Shown here: positions 1 through 7,541 of the stretch, one piece after another
Layout: the number at the start of each line of letters is the position of its first letter
Position numbering within the stretch: position 1 is the stretch's first letter
NCBI RefSeq assembly: GCF_009834185.1
Contig: NZ_CP047173.1
Span: 496,001 to 560,000, forward strand
Direction: 5' to 3'
Source: Rathayibacter sp. VKM Ac-2760
Lineage (GTDB): Bacteria > Actinomycetota > Actinomycetes > Actinomycetales > Microbacteriaceae
DNA length: 64,000 nucleotides
Notes under the pieces: generated by a model
What the model saw: only the letters and a program-made list of their open reading frames with translations
Database searches by the model: none
Told to the model about the DNA's origin: nothing
Translations under genes and position numbers: made by a program

Positions 1-119
1 CACACTTAGAACCGCCAGGTCGGCACGAGCACCTCCGCGATCGTATCCGCCCGGCCAAGCCACCCCTGCCGTGGTCTGGAGACGTGGTCGCTGCACACCA
101 GAGCCAGCCGAAGCAACGC

Positions 120-1232
120 CTAGGGGGTGGTCGGCCTGCAGGTGCGCGATACGAGGTTGCCGACTCCCAGCAGGGTGGTGACCGTGTACGACTGCGAGGT
201 GCCCCGCCACGTGGTCCCGGCGAGCACCGTGGAGATCGTCACGGGCCAGGAGGAGCCGACGTCCAGCAGTGCGCTGGCGGGAACGAAGCTGATGGTGCGG
301 GCATCTGCCGCTACCGGCGCCGTCGATGTGACGGCGGCGCCCGTGCCGTAGGTGGCCACGATTCCGGACTGAGTGAGGGAAGCGGCGGGGACGGTGTATT
401 TGAGGGTCACAGTCGCCCCGCTCGTCGTGCACTCCGTGATCGTGGGCACCGGCAGGGCGCCGGTGGCGGCGCTGGCCGTCGCGAGCGCGGTGTCCGTGAA
501 GGCGGCCGAGGTCCCCACCGGCGGGGGCGCGACGACGCCCGCGCCCGCGAGCAGCACGGCGGTGAGACCGAGGGCGCCCCCCGCCGCGTGCCGATGCCGA
601 CGGCGAGGGCCGGTGCCCGCCTCCGGAGCCGCACTGCGCGCAGCCCGCGTCGGAGCGAACGCCACCATCAGCAGCAGCCCGGCCAGCAGCCCGCCCAGGA
701 ACAGCGCGGGCGGACTCGCGAGCGCGCTCACCACGTAGCCCACGCGATTCACGCTCGTGAGCAGCAGGTCCACCCGGTCGACGACGTACGGCTCCGCGTC
801 GTCCACCCCGTTCGCGTCGCCGCGGAGCACGAGCGACACCCGGTCGCCGCCGACCGGGGTGCTCGAGACCACCCGGTGGGTGATCCGCACGCCCGTCGGC
901 AGCTCCACGCTCACCACGTCGCCGGGTCGCGCGTCGGCGGCGGGGATGTCGCGGGCGATCCCCAGCGCGCCCGTCTCGATCGCGGGCCCCATCGAGCCGC
1001 TCTGGAAGACGAGCGGGGTGATGCCGAAGAGCAGCGCCGCGAGCGCGGACAGCAGGCAGAGGGTGCCGAGCACCGCCCCGAGCGTGAGCAGGAGCTCGCG
1101 GAGCACTGTGCGCATCCGGCCGGGGCGCGCGGTCGCGCGAGCCGGCGCCTCCGCGGGCTCGGTCGCGTCGTCCGGCGGATCGGCCCGGTGAGGGGCGTCC
1201 GGCGACTCGGCGAGGTGGTGGGCGGTCGACAC
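120..1232 (-). CDS. Signal peptidase I fused to a SipW-substrate-like domain
   Basis: GTG start, 370 residues, 4 bp after the preceding gene; last gene of the operon. An N-terminal Pro/Ala-rich cytoplasmic part (1-45) and a membrane segment (about 47-72) lead into a signal peptidase I core of the SipW/ER type. Its SGSM motif carries the nucleophile Ser80, THRV carries His119, and GDANGVDD (138-145) carries the acidic residue. A second membrane helix lies at 172-194. After an Arg-rich linker comes a third hydrophobic stretch (218-236) ending in a SAAFTD motif, then about 120 residues resembling the TasA-like substrates encoded upstream. By family knowledge such peptidases cleave the atypical signal peptides of fibre or surface proteins. 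The fusion of enzyme and substrate-like domain is unusual. Peptidase call is strong; the role of the C-terminal domain is inferred. Confidence 0.85.
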   Translation of the reverse strand: MSTAHHLAESPDAPHRADPPDDATEPAEAPARATARPGRMRTVLRELLLTLGAVLGTLCLLSALAALLFGITPLVFQSGSMGPAIETGALGIARDIPAADARPGDVVSVELPTGVRITHRVVSSTPVGGDRVSLVLRGDANGVDDAEPYVVDRVDLLLTSVNRVGYVVSALASPPALFLGGLLAGLLLMVAFAPTRAARSAAPEAGTGPRRRHRHAAGGALGLTAVLLAGAGVVAPPPVGTSAAFTDTALATASAATGALPVPTITECTTSGATVTLKYTVPAASLTQSGIVATYGTGAAVTSTAPVAADARTISFVPASALLDVGSSWPVTISTVLAGTTWRGTSQSYTVTTLLGVGNLVSRTCRPTTP

Positions 1233-1236
1233 GGGC

Positions 1237-1887
1237 TCAGGTGGTGGTCGCGGTGAAGGTGAGGGTGATGTTCGTGCTCTGCGACTGGAGGCTGGACGCG
1301 GCGTTGGTGGGCAGGGTGAAGAGCACGCAGAGCGTCTCCGACGGGGTCACGGGCGGGGTGGTGGTGGCGCCGGCCAGCGGGCGGCCCGTGCCGATGATGG
1401 TCCCCACCAAGGGGGGCGCCGTCGCGCCAGTGCCGGTGATCGCGGTGCCGCTGCAGGAGGAGGTGGTGCCGCCGGCGGGGTTCGAGGGCGTGCCGCCGGT
1501 GTAGACGGCGGCGGTGAGCGCGGGGCCGAGCGTGCCGGTGCCGGCGCCCACGACGGTGTAGGTCACGGGGAGCGTGCCGGTGTTGCTCACCGCGATCGCC
1601 ACCGCCTGCGTGCTGCCGGGGCGCAGGTTGGACCAGGCGGGGATGGTGATGGTGTCCATGGTGTTGAGCCTGAGGTCGACGTTGCCCGTGCTGAACGTGC
1701 TGGTGGCCGTCGCGTTGTCCGACCAGGCCGCGAGGGTCGCGACGCCGCCGCCGCCGAGCAGGATGCCGACGGAGAGCAGCGCGCGCACCTGGACGCTGCG
1801 CGAACGGAAGCGACTCGGGCGGCGTGCCGCGGCGTGGCGGGAGCGCGGCGAGGCCGAGGTGCTCGGCGGGAGTTCAGGACGGGACAT
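1237..1887 (-). CDS. SipW-type signal peptide protein (TasA-like)
   Basis: 216 residues, ATG start, overlapping the upstream LPxTG gene by 14 bp. An unusually long Arg/Ser-rich N-terminal region (1-32) precedes a hydrophobic helix (33-52) and the motif LAAWSDNATATSTFSTG. This is the signature cleavage region of proteins processed by SipW-type peptidases (a helix ending in A-x-WSD followed by FxxGNVDL). The mature part is a Thr/Gly/Ala-rich beta-type domain of about 160 residues with one pair of Cys (CSG near the middle, CVLF near the end). Two peptidases are in the same operon. It is probably exported and assembled at the cell surface; a biofilm-fibre role as for TasA is inference only. Confidence 0.8.
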   Translation of the reverse strand: MSRPELPPSTSASPRSRHAAARRPSRFRSRSVQVRALLSVGILLGGGGVATLAAWSDNATATSTFSTGNVDLRLNTMDTITIPAWSNLRPGSTQAVAIAVSNTGTLPVTYTVVGAGTGTLGPALTAAVYTGGTPSNPAGGTTSSCSGTAITGTGATAPPLVGTIIGTGRPLAGATTTPPVTPSETLCVLFTLPTNAASSLQSQSTNITLTFTATTT

Positions 1888-2641
1888 CCGGGGACTGCCT
1901 TCGGGATCGGTCGTGCGGGTCGGAATTCGCGGCGGCGGACGGCGTGCGCCGGGAGCGCATCGCGAGCAGGAGGGCGAGGCCGGCGGCCATCGCGCCGGCG
2001 GCCGCGAGCAGCACCGGCGGCGAGAGGGCGAGGCCGGTGGACGGCAGGTGCAGCGGCCACGGACCGCGGTCGACGGCTTCGGAAGCGGCTCCGTCGAGGC
2101 GCTCGCTGAGGGTCACGTTCAGCCGCACCGGCGCGCTGATGCTCTGGTACTCGTTGCCCGCCGCCGGATCCATCGTGAACGTCAGCCGCACCGGCAGCAC
2201 CCCGCCGGGAGGGACCGGGAGCGCGCCCAGGCTCACCGATCGCTGGTCGCCCCGCGAACCCGCCGGGCTCACCTCGAGCGACTCGGCGACCGGCAGGCTG
2301 CGCCCCTCCGCCGTGGCCGTCACGTCCAGCACCTGCCAGAGCGGAGTGCTCGGCGGGGTGTCGAGCACCACCGTCACCTCGGCGTCCTCGGCGCGGGTGT
2401 TGCGCACGTAGAGGAGGGCGGTCGAGGTGCCGCCGGGCACGATGCGCTCGTCCGTGCGGAGCAGCGGCTCGTCGATCCGCGGAGCGAACGCGTCGCCGTC
2501 GGTGCTGAGCTCGAGCCCCTCCTCCGACACCGGCAGTGCTGCGTGGGCGGCGAGGGCGACCGCCGGCGGAGCGACGGCGCCCAGCGCGACGGCGGCGACC
2601 GCGACCCGCAGCGTCCATGCTCTCCGGGAGCGGCCGGTCAC
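1874..2641 (-). CDS. LPxTG-type cell-surface protein
   Basis: 255 residues. I place the start at the GTG at 2641 because it overlaps the stop of the upstream peptidase (GTGA), as in other joins of this operon; the frame stays open upstream but reads as Arg-rich shadow sequence. A signal peptide (about 7-33, ending AAHA) is followed by an extracellular domain with no recognised fold that looks beta-rich. The C-terminus has an LPSTG motif at about residue 199, a 25-residue hydrophobic segment and an RSRR stop-transfer. That is the arrangement of sortase substrates, but the cytoplasmic tail (about 27 residues) is longer than usual and overlaps the next gene. No sortase gene is in the window. Likely a surface partner or anchor of the TasA-like proteins (inference). 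Confidence 0.75.
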   Translation of the reverse strand: MTGRSRRAWTLRVAVAAVALGAVAPPAVALAAHAALPVSEEGLELSTDGDAFAPRIDEPLLRTDERIVPGGTSTALLYVRNTRAEDAEVTVVLDTPPSTPLWQVLDVTATAEGRSLPVAESLEVSPAGSRGDQRSVSLGALPVPPGGVLPVRLTFTMDPAAGNEYQSISAPVRLNVTLSERLDGAASEAVDRGPWPLHLPSTGLALSPPVLLAAAGAMAAGLALLLAMRSRRTPSAAANSDPHDRSRRQSPDVPS

Positions 2642-3249
2642 GAGGCCCTCCTCGACTTCCGGCGCCGGTCGAGCACGGCGCCGCCGAACATCACGAGGGC
2701 GTACCCGCCGAGGAGGCTCACGGCGACGATCGTCGCGATGCCGCGCTGCGGTCCGGTGAGCGCGCTGTTGAGGTAGCCGAGCCACGGCAGGTGGTACCAG
2801 AGGGCGCCGCGCACCTGCACCTCGCGCACCGGCTCCTGGTCGGCCACATTGTTGGCGTCGCCCTGCGTGACGAAGGTGCGCTCGCCCCGCGCGTTCTCGG
2901 CCGTGGCGATCACGCGGTGCGTCACCACGGCGCTCTCGCCCGACACGAGCTGGTAGGTGATCACCGTGCCGACGCCGATCGAGTCGGCGGGCACGGGCCG
3001 CATCACCACGAGCTCGCCCGGCGGCAGCCCCGGCCGCATGGAGCCCGTGAGGACGGTGTAGGCGGTCGCCCCGGTCACGCGGGGCACCACCACCGTCGCC
3101 AGCAGCACGCCCACAGTCACGAACAGCGCCAGCCAGGAGAACACCCGGCCCGCCCAGACCAGGGCGCCGTCCTCCTTGAGACGGGGAGCCCTGGAGCTCA
3201 CGGCGGCGTGCCGCCCCGCCGCGGCCTCGACGCTCGCGGGGGCGCTCAC
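2638..3249 (-). CDS. Signal peptidase I (SipW-like)
   Basis: 203 residues from a GTG at 3249 that overlaps the stop of the upstream substrate gene (GTGA). A cytoplasmic N-terminus (1-30) is followed by a membrane helix (31-58), then TGSM with the catalytic Ser, a THRV motif with the catalytic His, and QGDANNVAD with the acidic residue. There is a second membrane helix at about 165-188 and a basic tail (DRRRKSRR). The His instead of the Lys of the classical LepB dyad places it in the archaeal/ER-type SipW branch. Sitting between substrate genes, it presumably processes them during export. All key residues are present, so it should be active. Confidence 0.88.
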   Translation of the reverse strand: MSAPASVEAAAGRHAAVSSRAPRLKEDGALVWAGRVFSWLALFVTVGVLLATVVVPRVTGATAYTVLTGSMRPGLPPGELVVMRPVPADSIGVGTVITYQLVSGESAVVTHRVIATAENARGERTFVTQGDANNVADQEPVREVQVRGALWYHLPWLGYLNSALTGPQRGIATIVAVSLLGGYALVMFGGAVLDRRRKSRRAS

Positions 3250-3806
3250 AGCTGCTCCGCCCGGAAGCGGAACACGATGCCGGTGCTGGTGCTCTGCAGG
3301 GTGGCCTGCGGGGCCGACGGCGACAGGGTCACGCGGATGCACCACACCTCGCTGCTCCCCTTCTGCAGATTCCGGTACGCCGAGGTCGCCGAGCCGAGCG
3401 GCGCGGTGGTCACGAGCGCGAGGCCGGCGGGAGTGCCGGTCGCCGGGCACGTGGCCGCCGACGACACGAGGGTCGCGGCGGTGGTGAACGCGGAGGCCGC
3501 GGCCGTCGGCGTCACGACGGTGCTGTCCAGCCGGTAGCGCAGGTCCTCGGTACCCGCGTTGCGGAGCGTGAGCGGTGCCTGGGCGACGCTGCCCGGCCCC
3601 GCGTTCCTCGCATCGAGGGCGGTGAAGACGTGGTCCTGCACCTGCGTGGCGGCCGATCCGGCCAGCAGATCGAGGCTGCCGGAGCGGAGCGTGCTGCCCG
3701 GAACGGTCTCCGAGTCGCTCCAGTAGGCGGCCGTGCCGATCCCCGCGAGAGCGAGGGTGAGCACGGCCGCCGTACCGAGAGCGACGGCGGAGAGCCGAGA
3801 GGGCAT
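3246..3806 (-). CDS. SipW-type signal peptide protein
   Basis: 186 residues. Short basic N-terminus (MPSRLS), hydrophobic helix 7-27, then AAYWSDSETV, the cleavage region typical of SipW substrates, followed by LRSGSLDLL. The mature part (about 155 residues) is Ala/Thr/Ser-rich and predicted beta, with two Cys (AATCPAT and EVWCIRV) that could form a disulfide. It ends 4 bp inside the peptidase gene start, so translation is coupled to its probable processing enzyme. The assignment rests on the signal region, composition and context, not on a recognised mature domain. Confidence 0.8.
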   Translation of the reverse strand: MPSRLSAVALGTAAVLTLALAGIGTAAYWSDSETVPGSTLRSGSLDLLAGSAATQVQDHVFTALDARNAGPGSVAQAPLTLRNAGTEDLRYRLDSTVVTPTAAASAFTTAATLVSSAATCPATGTPAGLALVTTAPLGSATSAYRNLQKGSSEVWCIRVTLSPSAPQATLQSTSTGIVFRFRAEQL

Positions 3807-3833
3807 GGGACTCCTGGGCGGGGCGCGGCCTGA

Positions 3834-4379
3834 CTACGGCGTGACGCCGTTGGGGGTCTGCGCGAGCAGCAGCTGGAACTCGGCGAGGTCGAGGGTCGCG
3901 TTCTGCCCGTCGAGGTTCTGCGTCCCGGGGTCGAAGGTGAAGGTGACGATCACGGGGAAGGTCTGGCTGTCGCCGTCCTCGAAGTCGAAGACGAGCGAGT
4001 CGCCGCCGTCGGTCTCGCCGGCGACGGTGAGCTCGGTGTCGACGTATGGGGCGAGAGTGCCCGCGGCGGCGGGCAGGTCCGCCGAGAACGTCGCCTCGAG
4101 GTTCTTGCCGATGCCGGTGACGGTCGCGTTGGTCGTGTACTGGATGATGTCGCCCGGCACGATGAGGTCGGTGGCGGGGTCGAAGGCCGTGCCCGTGGTG
4201 GTGCCCGGCGTCGCGTCGGCCCACGTTCCCGCGGCCACGTCGAGAGTCAGGTTGCCGGAATCGATCGCGCCGGCGTCGATCGGCGCCGAGTCGCTCCAGA
4301 ACGCGAGCGTGCCCGCGCCACCGAGCAGCAGTACAGCGGCCGCACCGGCCGCGATGGCGCCCTTGGTCGTCTTCTTCAT
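3834..4379 (-). CDS. SipW-type signal peptide protein, first gene of the operon
   Basis: 181 residues from the ATG at 4379 (MKKTTKGAIAAG); an in-frame ATG seven codons upstream has poorer ribosome-binding context. A Lys-rich start, hydrophobic helix (about 8-27) and LAFWSDSAPI give the SipW-type signal. The mature domain is acidic (many Asp/Glu), with SGNLTLDV just after cleavage and a long beta-sandwich-like region rich in Thr/Val and Asp. It is probably the major TasA-like subunit, being first in the operon with a full signal and no Cys. The promoter should lie in 4380-4700; I could not identify one with confidence. Confidence 0.8.
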   Translation of the reverse strand: MKKTTKGAIAAGAAAVLLLGGAGTLAFWSDSAPIDAGAIDSGNLTLDVAAGTWADATPGTTTGTAFDPATDLIVPGDIIQYTTNATVTGIGKNLEATFSADLPAAAGTLAPYVDTELTVAGETDGGDSLVFDFEDGDSQTFPVIVTFTFDPGTQNLDGQNATLDLAEFQLLLAQTPNGVTP

Positions 4380-5153
4380 CGTGATGGTCCCATTCCCCAC
4401 AGGAGTACCCGGGCGGCTTCGTAGCGGCCCCTTGCTCTTGGCGGAACGTAACCGGGGGGTGAGGAAACAGGCAAGGTCGCCTGCTGGGCTTTGGACGCTC
4501 TCGTCTGTCCCTTCTGCCAGGGCATTGGCACAGCTGGTTTACGGAAGGTCTGATGCGCTCCGCCGGGCCGGTAGGCCATTCGGCGGGGAACCCCTTCGTT
4601 TGACGGCCCGTCCCTGCGTCCCACAGGCGGGGGGCAATGGAGGCAGACGGAAATGAGAGATGGGCGGTCCGCGCAGGGGAAGAGATTGCGTGAAGTGGCT
4701 GCTTTCCGTCGCGAATCGAGTGACAGTGGCACTCGTACAGAGGGGAGCACCTGTCTCCGGACCCTGTGCCGGATCACTTGGCCAAGGCGCGTGTTGCTCT
4801 CGATCCCACAGCAACCGCTCTGCGACGCAGGACTCTTCACGCTCCTGATGCTCCGCATGCTCACGCTCCGGACGCGCGTGTGGGCCGACCCGAACCGGTC
4901 CGGCCCGCACGAAAAGGGAGAGCGCCCTCACCCCGCCCCCGGCCACGCGCGCCCAAATCTGGTCGGCGTGCTTGGCCTAAACAACGCTCCGGAGCGAGGA
5001 GGCTGGTCAAGGAGCCCGCCACGCCTTCGCTGCAACCGAGGCGGCAGCGAAGGCGCCGGCGGTGCCGGCGAATAGCGTCATCAGCCAGCCCGGACCAACG
5101 ACGACTTCTTTCCCGGACCCCCGGATGAACGTGCACTCCAGGCCCAGTGGTAA
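4380..5153. other. Intergenic region without a recognised gene
   Basis: About 770 bp between the surface-protein operon and the methyltransferase remnant. Open frames here have no start signals, no recognisable motifs and strand-shadow composition. The part next to 4379 should hold the promoter of the minus-strand operon; a short CAGGC/GCCTG hairpin lies near 4469-4484. I see no tRNA or transposase. Confidence 0.5.
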
Positions 5154-5186
5154 GGGGGTGATCCGTCTCCGCACCTGCCATTTGTA
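5007..5186 (-). pseudogene. Possible C-terminal scrap of a small membrane protein
   Basis: About 58 codons on the minus strand, open to a stop at 5007. They include a short basic segment (WQVRRRITPL) and a hydrophobic helix (GWLMTLFAGTAGAFAAASVA). The frame continues upstream only as the antisense of the methyltransferase fragment, so the coding-like part stops where that fragment begins (about 5187). This suggests a gene end cut at a recombination junction. No family recognised; the call is weak and could be a chance open frame. Confidence 0.2.
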
Positions 5187-5624
5187 ATGGCTGCCGATGA
5201 CGAGATTGTCGACGGCGAATACGGCCAACTCGCCCTGGAAGCGCCGCCGGGGCAGAACTACCTGTGGCACACCGCCCGGTACGGCGGCCGGGATCGGTTC
5301 GAGTGGCGTAGCCGCTACTGGAACTTTCTGCTGCGCCTGGATCCCACCAGGCCCCAGGCTCAATCAGGCTCCTGGGTCGAACCCTTTCATTGGAAAAATG
5401 TGGACTTGGGCAACGGGACCGAGCGTGCACGCCGACTGCGCGTCGGCGAGATGCTTCGGCTGATGTCGTTCCCCGACGACTTCGAACTCGTCGGCACTAG
5501 AGCGGACGCGCGGCGCCAACTCGGCAATGCCGTACCCATCGAACTCGGCAAGGCTGTCTCGGGCGCGCCTCTGGCTCAACTCGGGCATATTAAAAGCTTC
5601 ACCCGACAGGTTCTTTTCGCCTGA
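5154..5624 (+). pseudogene. C-terminal fragment of a DNA (cytosine-5) methyltransferase
   Basis: The readable part from 5187 is 145 codons. It contains the region that follows target recognition in many C5 methyltransferases (NYLWHTARYGG, RSRYWNFLLRLDPTRP, PFHWKN) and then conserved motifs IX and X (RRLRVGEMLRLMSFPDDF and RRQLGNAVPIELGKAV). Motifs I to VIII are absent: no SAM-binding FxGxG, no catalytic Pro-Cys, no ENV. An in-frame stop lies at 5151, so the 5' two thirds of the gene are gone. The stretch between RYW and PFHW also looks shortened compared with the family. It cannot be an active enzyme and marks a lost restriction-modification or solitary methylase gene next to the DUF262/HipA pair. 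Confidence 0.75.
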
Positions 5625-5939
5625 TCGAGCCACGGCCGGGTTCCCAGAGCCGCTGAAGCTTCTGAGGGGTGCCTCTGTTCCGAAGTGTCGAGGGGGAGCA
5701 GGCAAGCCCTAGGCCCAACCACCCCTGACTGGCAGGACTCCCCGCTTCGAGCAAGCTACGGCAGTGCTCACTCACTGGTCATGCATGACGGAGAACCAGC
5801 CGCTACGGCACAGGCACTGCGCCCAGACCGAAGTTGAGCTAGGTTACAGGCAGCAACGGACAATGCGCCGGATCAACCTGGCGAGCCGCTGAATACGAGC
5901 AATCTCAATGGTCCTGCACACGGTAGAGGAATAATTACT
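5625..5939. other. Intergenic region upstream of the DUF262 gene
   Basis: 315 bp with no supported gene. GC content falls toward the right, marking the edge of the lower-GC island. The sequence gaggaataattactATG at its end gives a plausible ribosome-binding site for the next gene; the promoter is not resolved. Confidence 0.45.
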
Positions 5940-7541
5940 ATGACAAATGAGGACTTTCTTAGCCAATCGGGGTCGACTACAACCACTTGGGACATTCCGA
6001 CTCTTGTAAAGTACGCGATAACGGGGCGAGTTCGCGTGCCACAGTTTCAGCGGTCTTTCGTGTGGGATGCTCAGGATGTACGCAAGCTCTTCGATTCCAT
6101 TTATCGCGGCTTTCCGATAGGTACTCTTCTGCTGTGGCAACAGGCACTACCGGCATCAGTCGCGCGCTTCGGACCGCTCAGCCTCGATGTGCCAGCTCAT
6201 TCCGATGCTTACTGGGTCATCGATGGTCAGCAACGCCTTACGTCGCTAGTTGTCGCACTTGCATCAGAACCCGCGATCCAAGACGATCGCTTTGACGTCT
6301 ACTTCGACCTATCCCGACGACGCTTTGTAGGACCGGTTCGGGGTGCGCGTCCTCCGCGATCGATTCCTGTACGCGAAACCCTCGAATCTCGACGACTCCT
6401 AACTTGGCTTCGTGCAAATGGAGAGGATTTTAGCGAGGAAGACCTCGAGATGGCTGACCGCCTCGGAGGAGCAATCCGAGATTATAGGGTCCCTGCCTAT
6501 CTGGTTGCCGAAGCTGACGAGAAGGTTCTACGAGAAGTCTTTGATCGCGTCAATAGCAGCGGTAAGCCCATATCGCGAGCACAAGTCTTTCACGCTCTAT
6601 TCACTCGAGAATCAGACGACTCTAGCCCACGAACGGTTGTCGAGAACCTTCAAGCCGCCGGCTTTGGCCGAATCGAAGAAAGCCGAGTAATTCAAAGCCT
6701 TCTTGCCATACGAGGCGGCGATGTTCAACGCGATCTGCACGACGAATTTAGTTCAAACGAAGATCCGACGGAATGGTACGACCACACAGAACAGTCTCTA
6801 TTTCGCGTCATTGAATTTATCAAGTCATGTGGCATCCCGCACGCCCTCCTGCTTCCACTTACGCTACCCATTCCCATTCTCGCTGCGTTCTTCCACCTCC
6901 ATCCTGAGCCGGACACCTGGACAAAAAAGCTTCTAGCCCGCTGGCTTTGGCGGGGACTAATATCAGGGTTTGGTCGAGAGAGTGGTCAAACGCCAGCATT
7001 GCGACGAGGGGTGCGAACGGTCAATCCCATTAAGGGAGATCAAAGCGCTGCTCCAGGCGAGTTTGGCGCGGTGAAACAACTGCTCGATATACTGCCGACG
7101 ATGCAAGCATCCTCTCTACCAACTACTCCCTTCATCACGAAAACGTCGAGCGCGCGATTTATTCTTCTGTCACTCCTTACGCTTCGCCCCCTCACCCCAA
7201 ATGCGGAGGCGCTCGATACGGCAGAATCGCTTGACCGATCGGGCTTTCAGAGTGTAGGTCAGCTTATCCCGGGAAGTCGATCTGACGCAGCAAATCGTGG
7301 TTTCTGGGCGCCAGAGTGGCCTCAACTTAATGGGCAGGAGGAGCCTATGATTCTGCATTCGCACGCTGTGTCAGATCTCGCGTCCTCATATCTCCGTGAC
7401 AAGAATTATGATCAATTTCGTGTTGCACGAAGGGCAGAGATAGACCGTCTTTCAAAGACGTTTATGGAGAGAAAGATCGAGGACGGCGCTCTGACTCGCC
7501 CTCCCCTAGATGCGTTGATCGTGGGCGATGAAGATGAATAA
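5940..7541 (+). CDS. DUF262 (GmrS/ParB-like nuclease fold) protein
   Basis: 533 residues, with AGAGGA about 9 nt before the ATG. The N-terminal half is a DUF262 domain: VPQFQRSFVW (33-42), GFPIGTLLLW (58-67) and the hallmark IDGQQRLTSL (94-103), later VNSSGKPIS (about 205). In GmrSD-type enzymes this domain binds NTP and supplies a nuclease function. The C-terminal half is helical and I see no HNH/DUF1524 (GmrD) motif, so it is the GmrS-like half with another C-terminal region. It overlaps the HipA-like gene by 14 bp, implying one transcript and linked function. Codon use and GC differ sharply from the flanking chromosome, indicating horizontal acquisition. Probable role in phage or plasmid defence is inference from family and context. 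Confidence 0.85.
   Translation: MTNEDFLSQSGSTTTTWDIPTLVKYAITGRVRVPQFQRSFVWDAQDVRKLFDSIYRGFPIGTLLLWQQALPASVARFGPLSLDVPAHSDAYWVIDGQQRLTSLVVALASEPAIQDDRFDVYFDLSRRRFVGPVRGARPPRSIPVRETLESRRLLTWLRANGEDFSEEDLEMADRLGGAIRDYRVPAYLVAEADEKVLREVFDRVNSSGKPISRAQVFHALFTRESDDSSPRTVVENLQAAGFGRIEESRVIQSLLAIRGGDVQRDLHDEFSSNEDPTEWYDHTEQSLFRVIEFIKSCGIPHALLLPLTLPIPILAAFFHLHPEPDTWTKKLLARWLWRGLISGFGRESGQTPALRRGVRTVNPIKGDQSAAPGEFGAVKQLLDILPTMQASSLPTTPFITKTSSARFILLSLLTLRPLTPNAEALDTAESLDRSGFQSVGQLIPGSRSDAANRGFWAPEWPQLNGQEEPMILHSHAVSDLASSYLRDKNYDQFRVARRAEIDRLSKTFMERKIEDGALTRPPLDALIVGDEDE

Noticed and set aside
84..1256. Long plus-strand open frame opposite the peptidase fusion
   Set aside because: Arg/Gly-rich composition typical of the antisense of a GC-rich gene; no motif, and the minus strand has intact catalytic motifs.
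4380..5006. tRNA or riboswitch in the gap upstream of the surface-protein operon
   Set aside because: No cloverleaf or known riboswitch core could be traced by eye; only weak hairpins.
5940..7541. Complete GmrSD type IV restriction enzyme
   Set aside because: Only the DUF262 half is recognisable; no HNH/DUF1524 motif in the C-terminal half.
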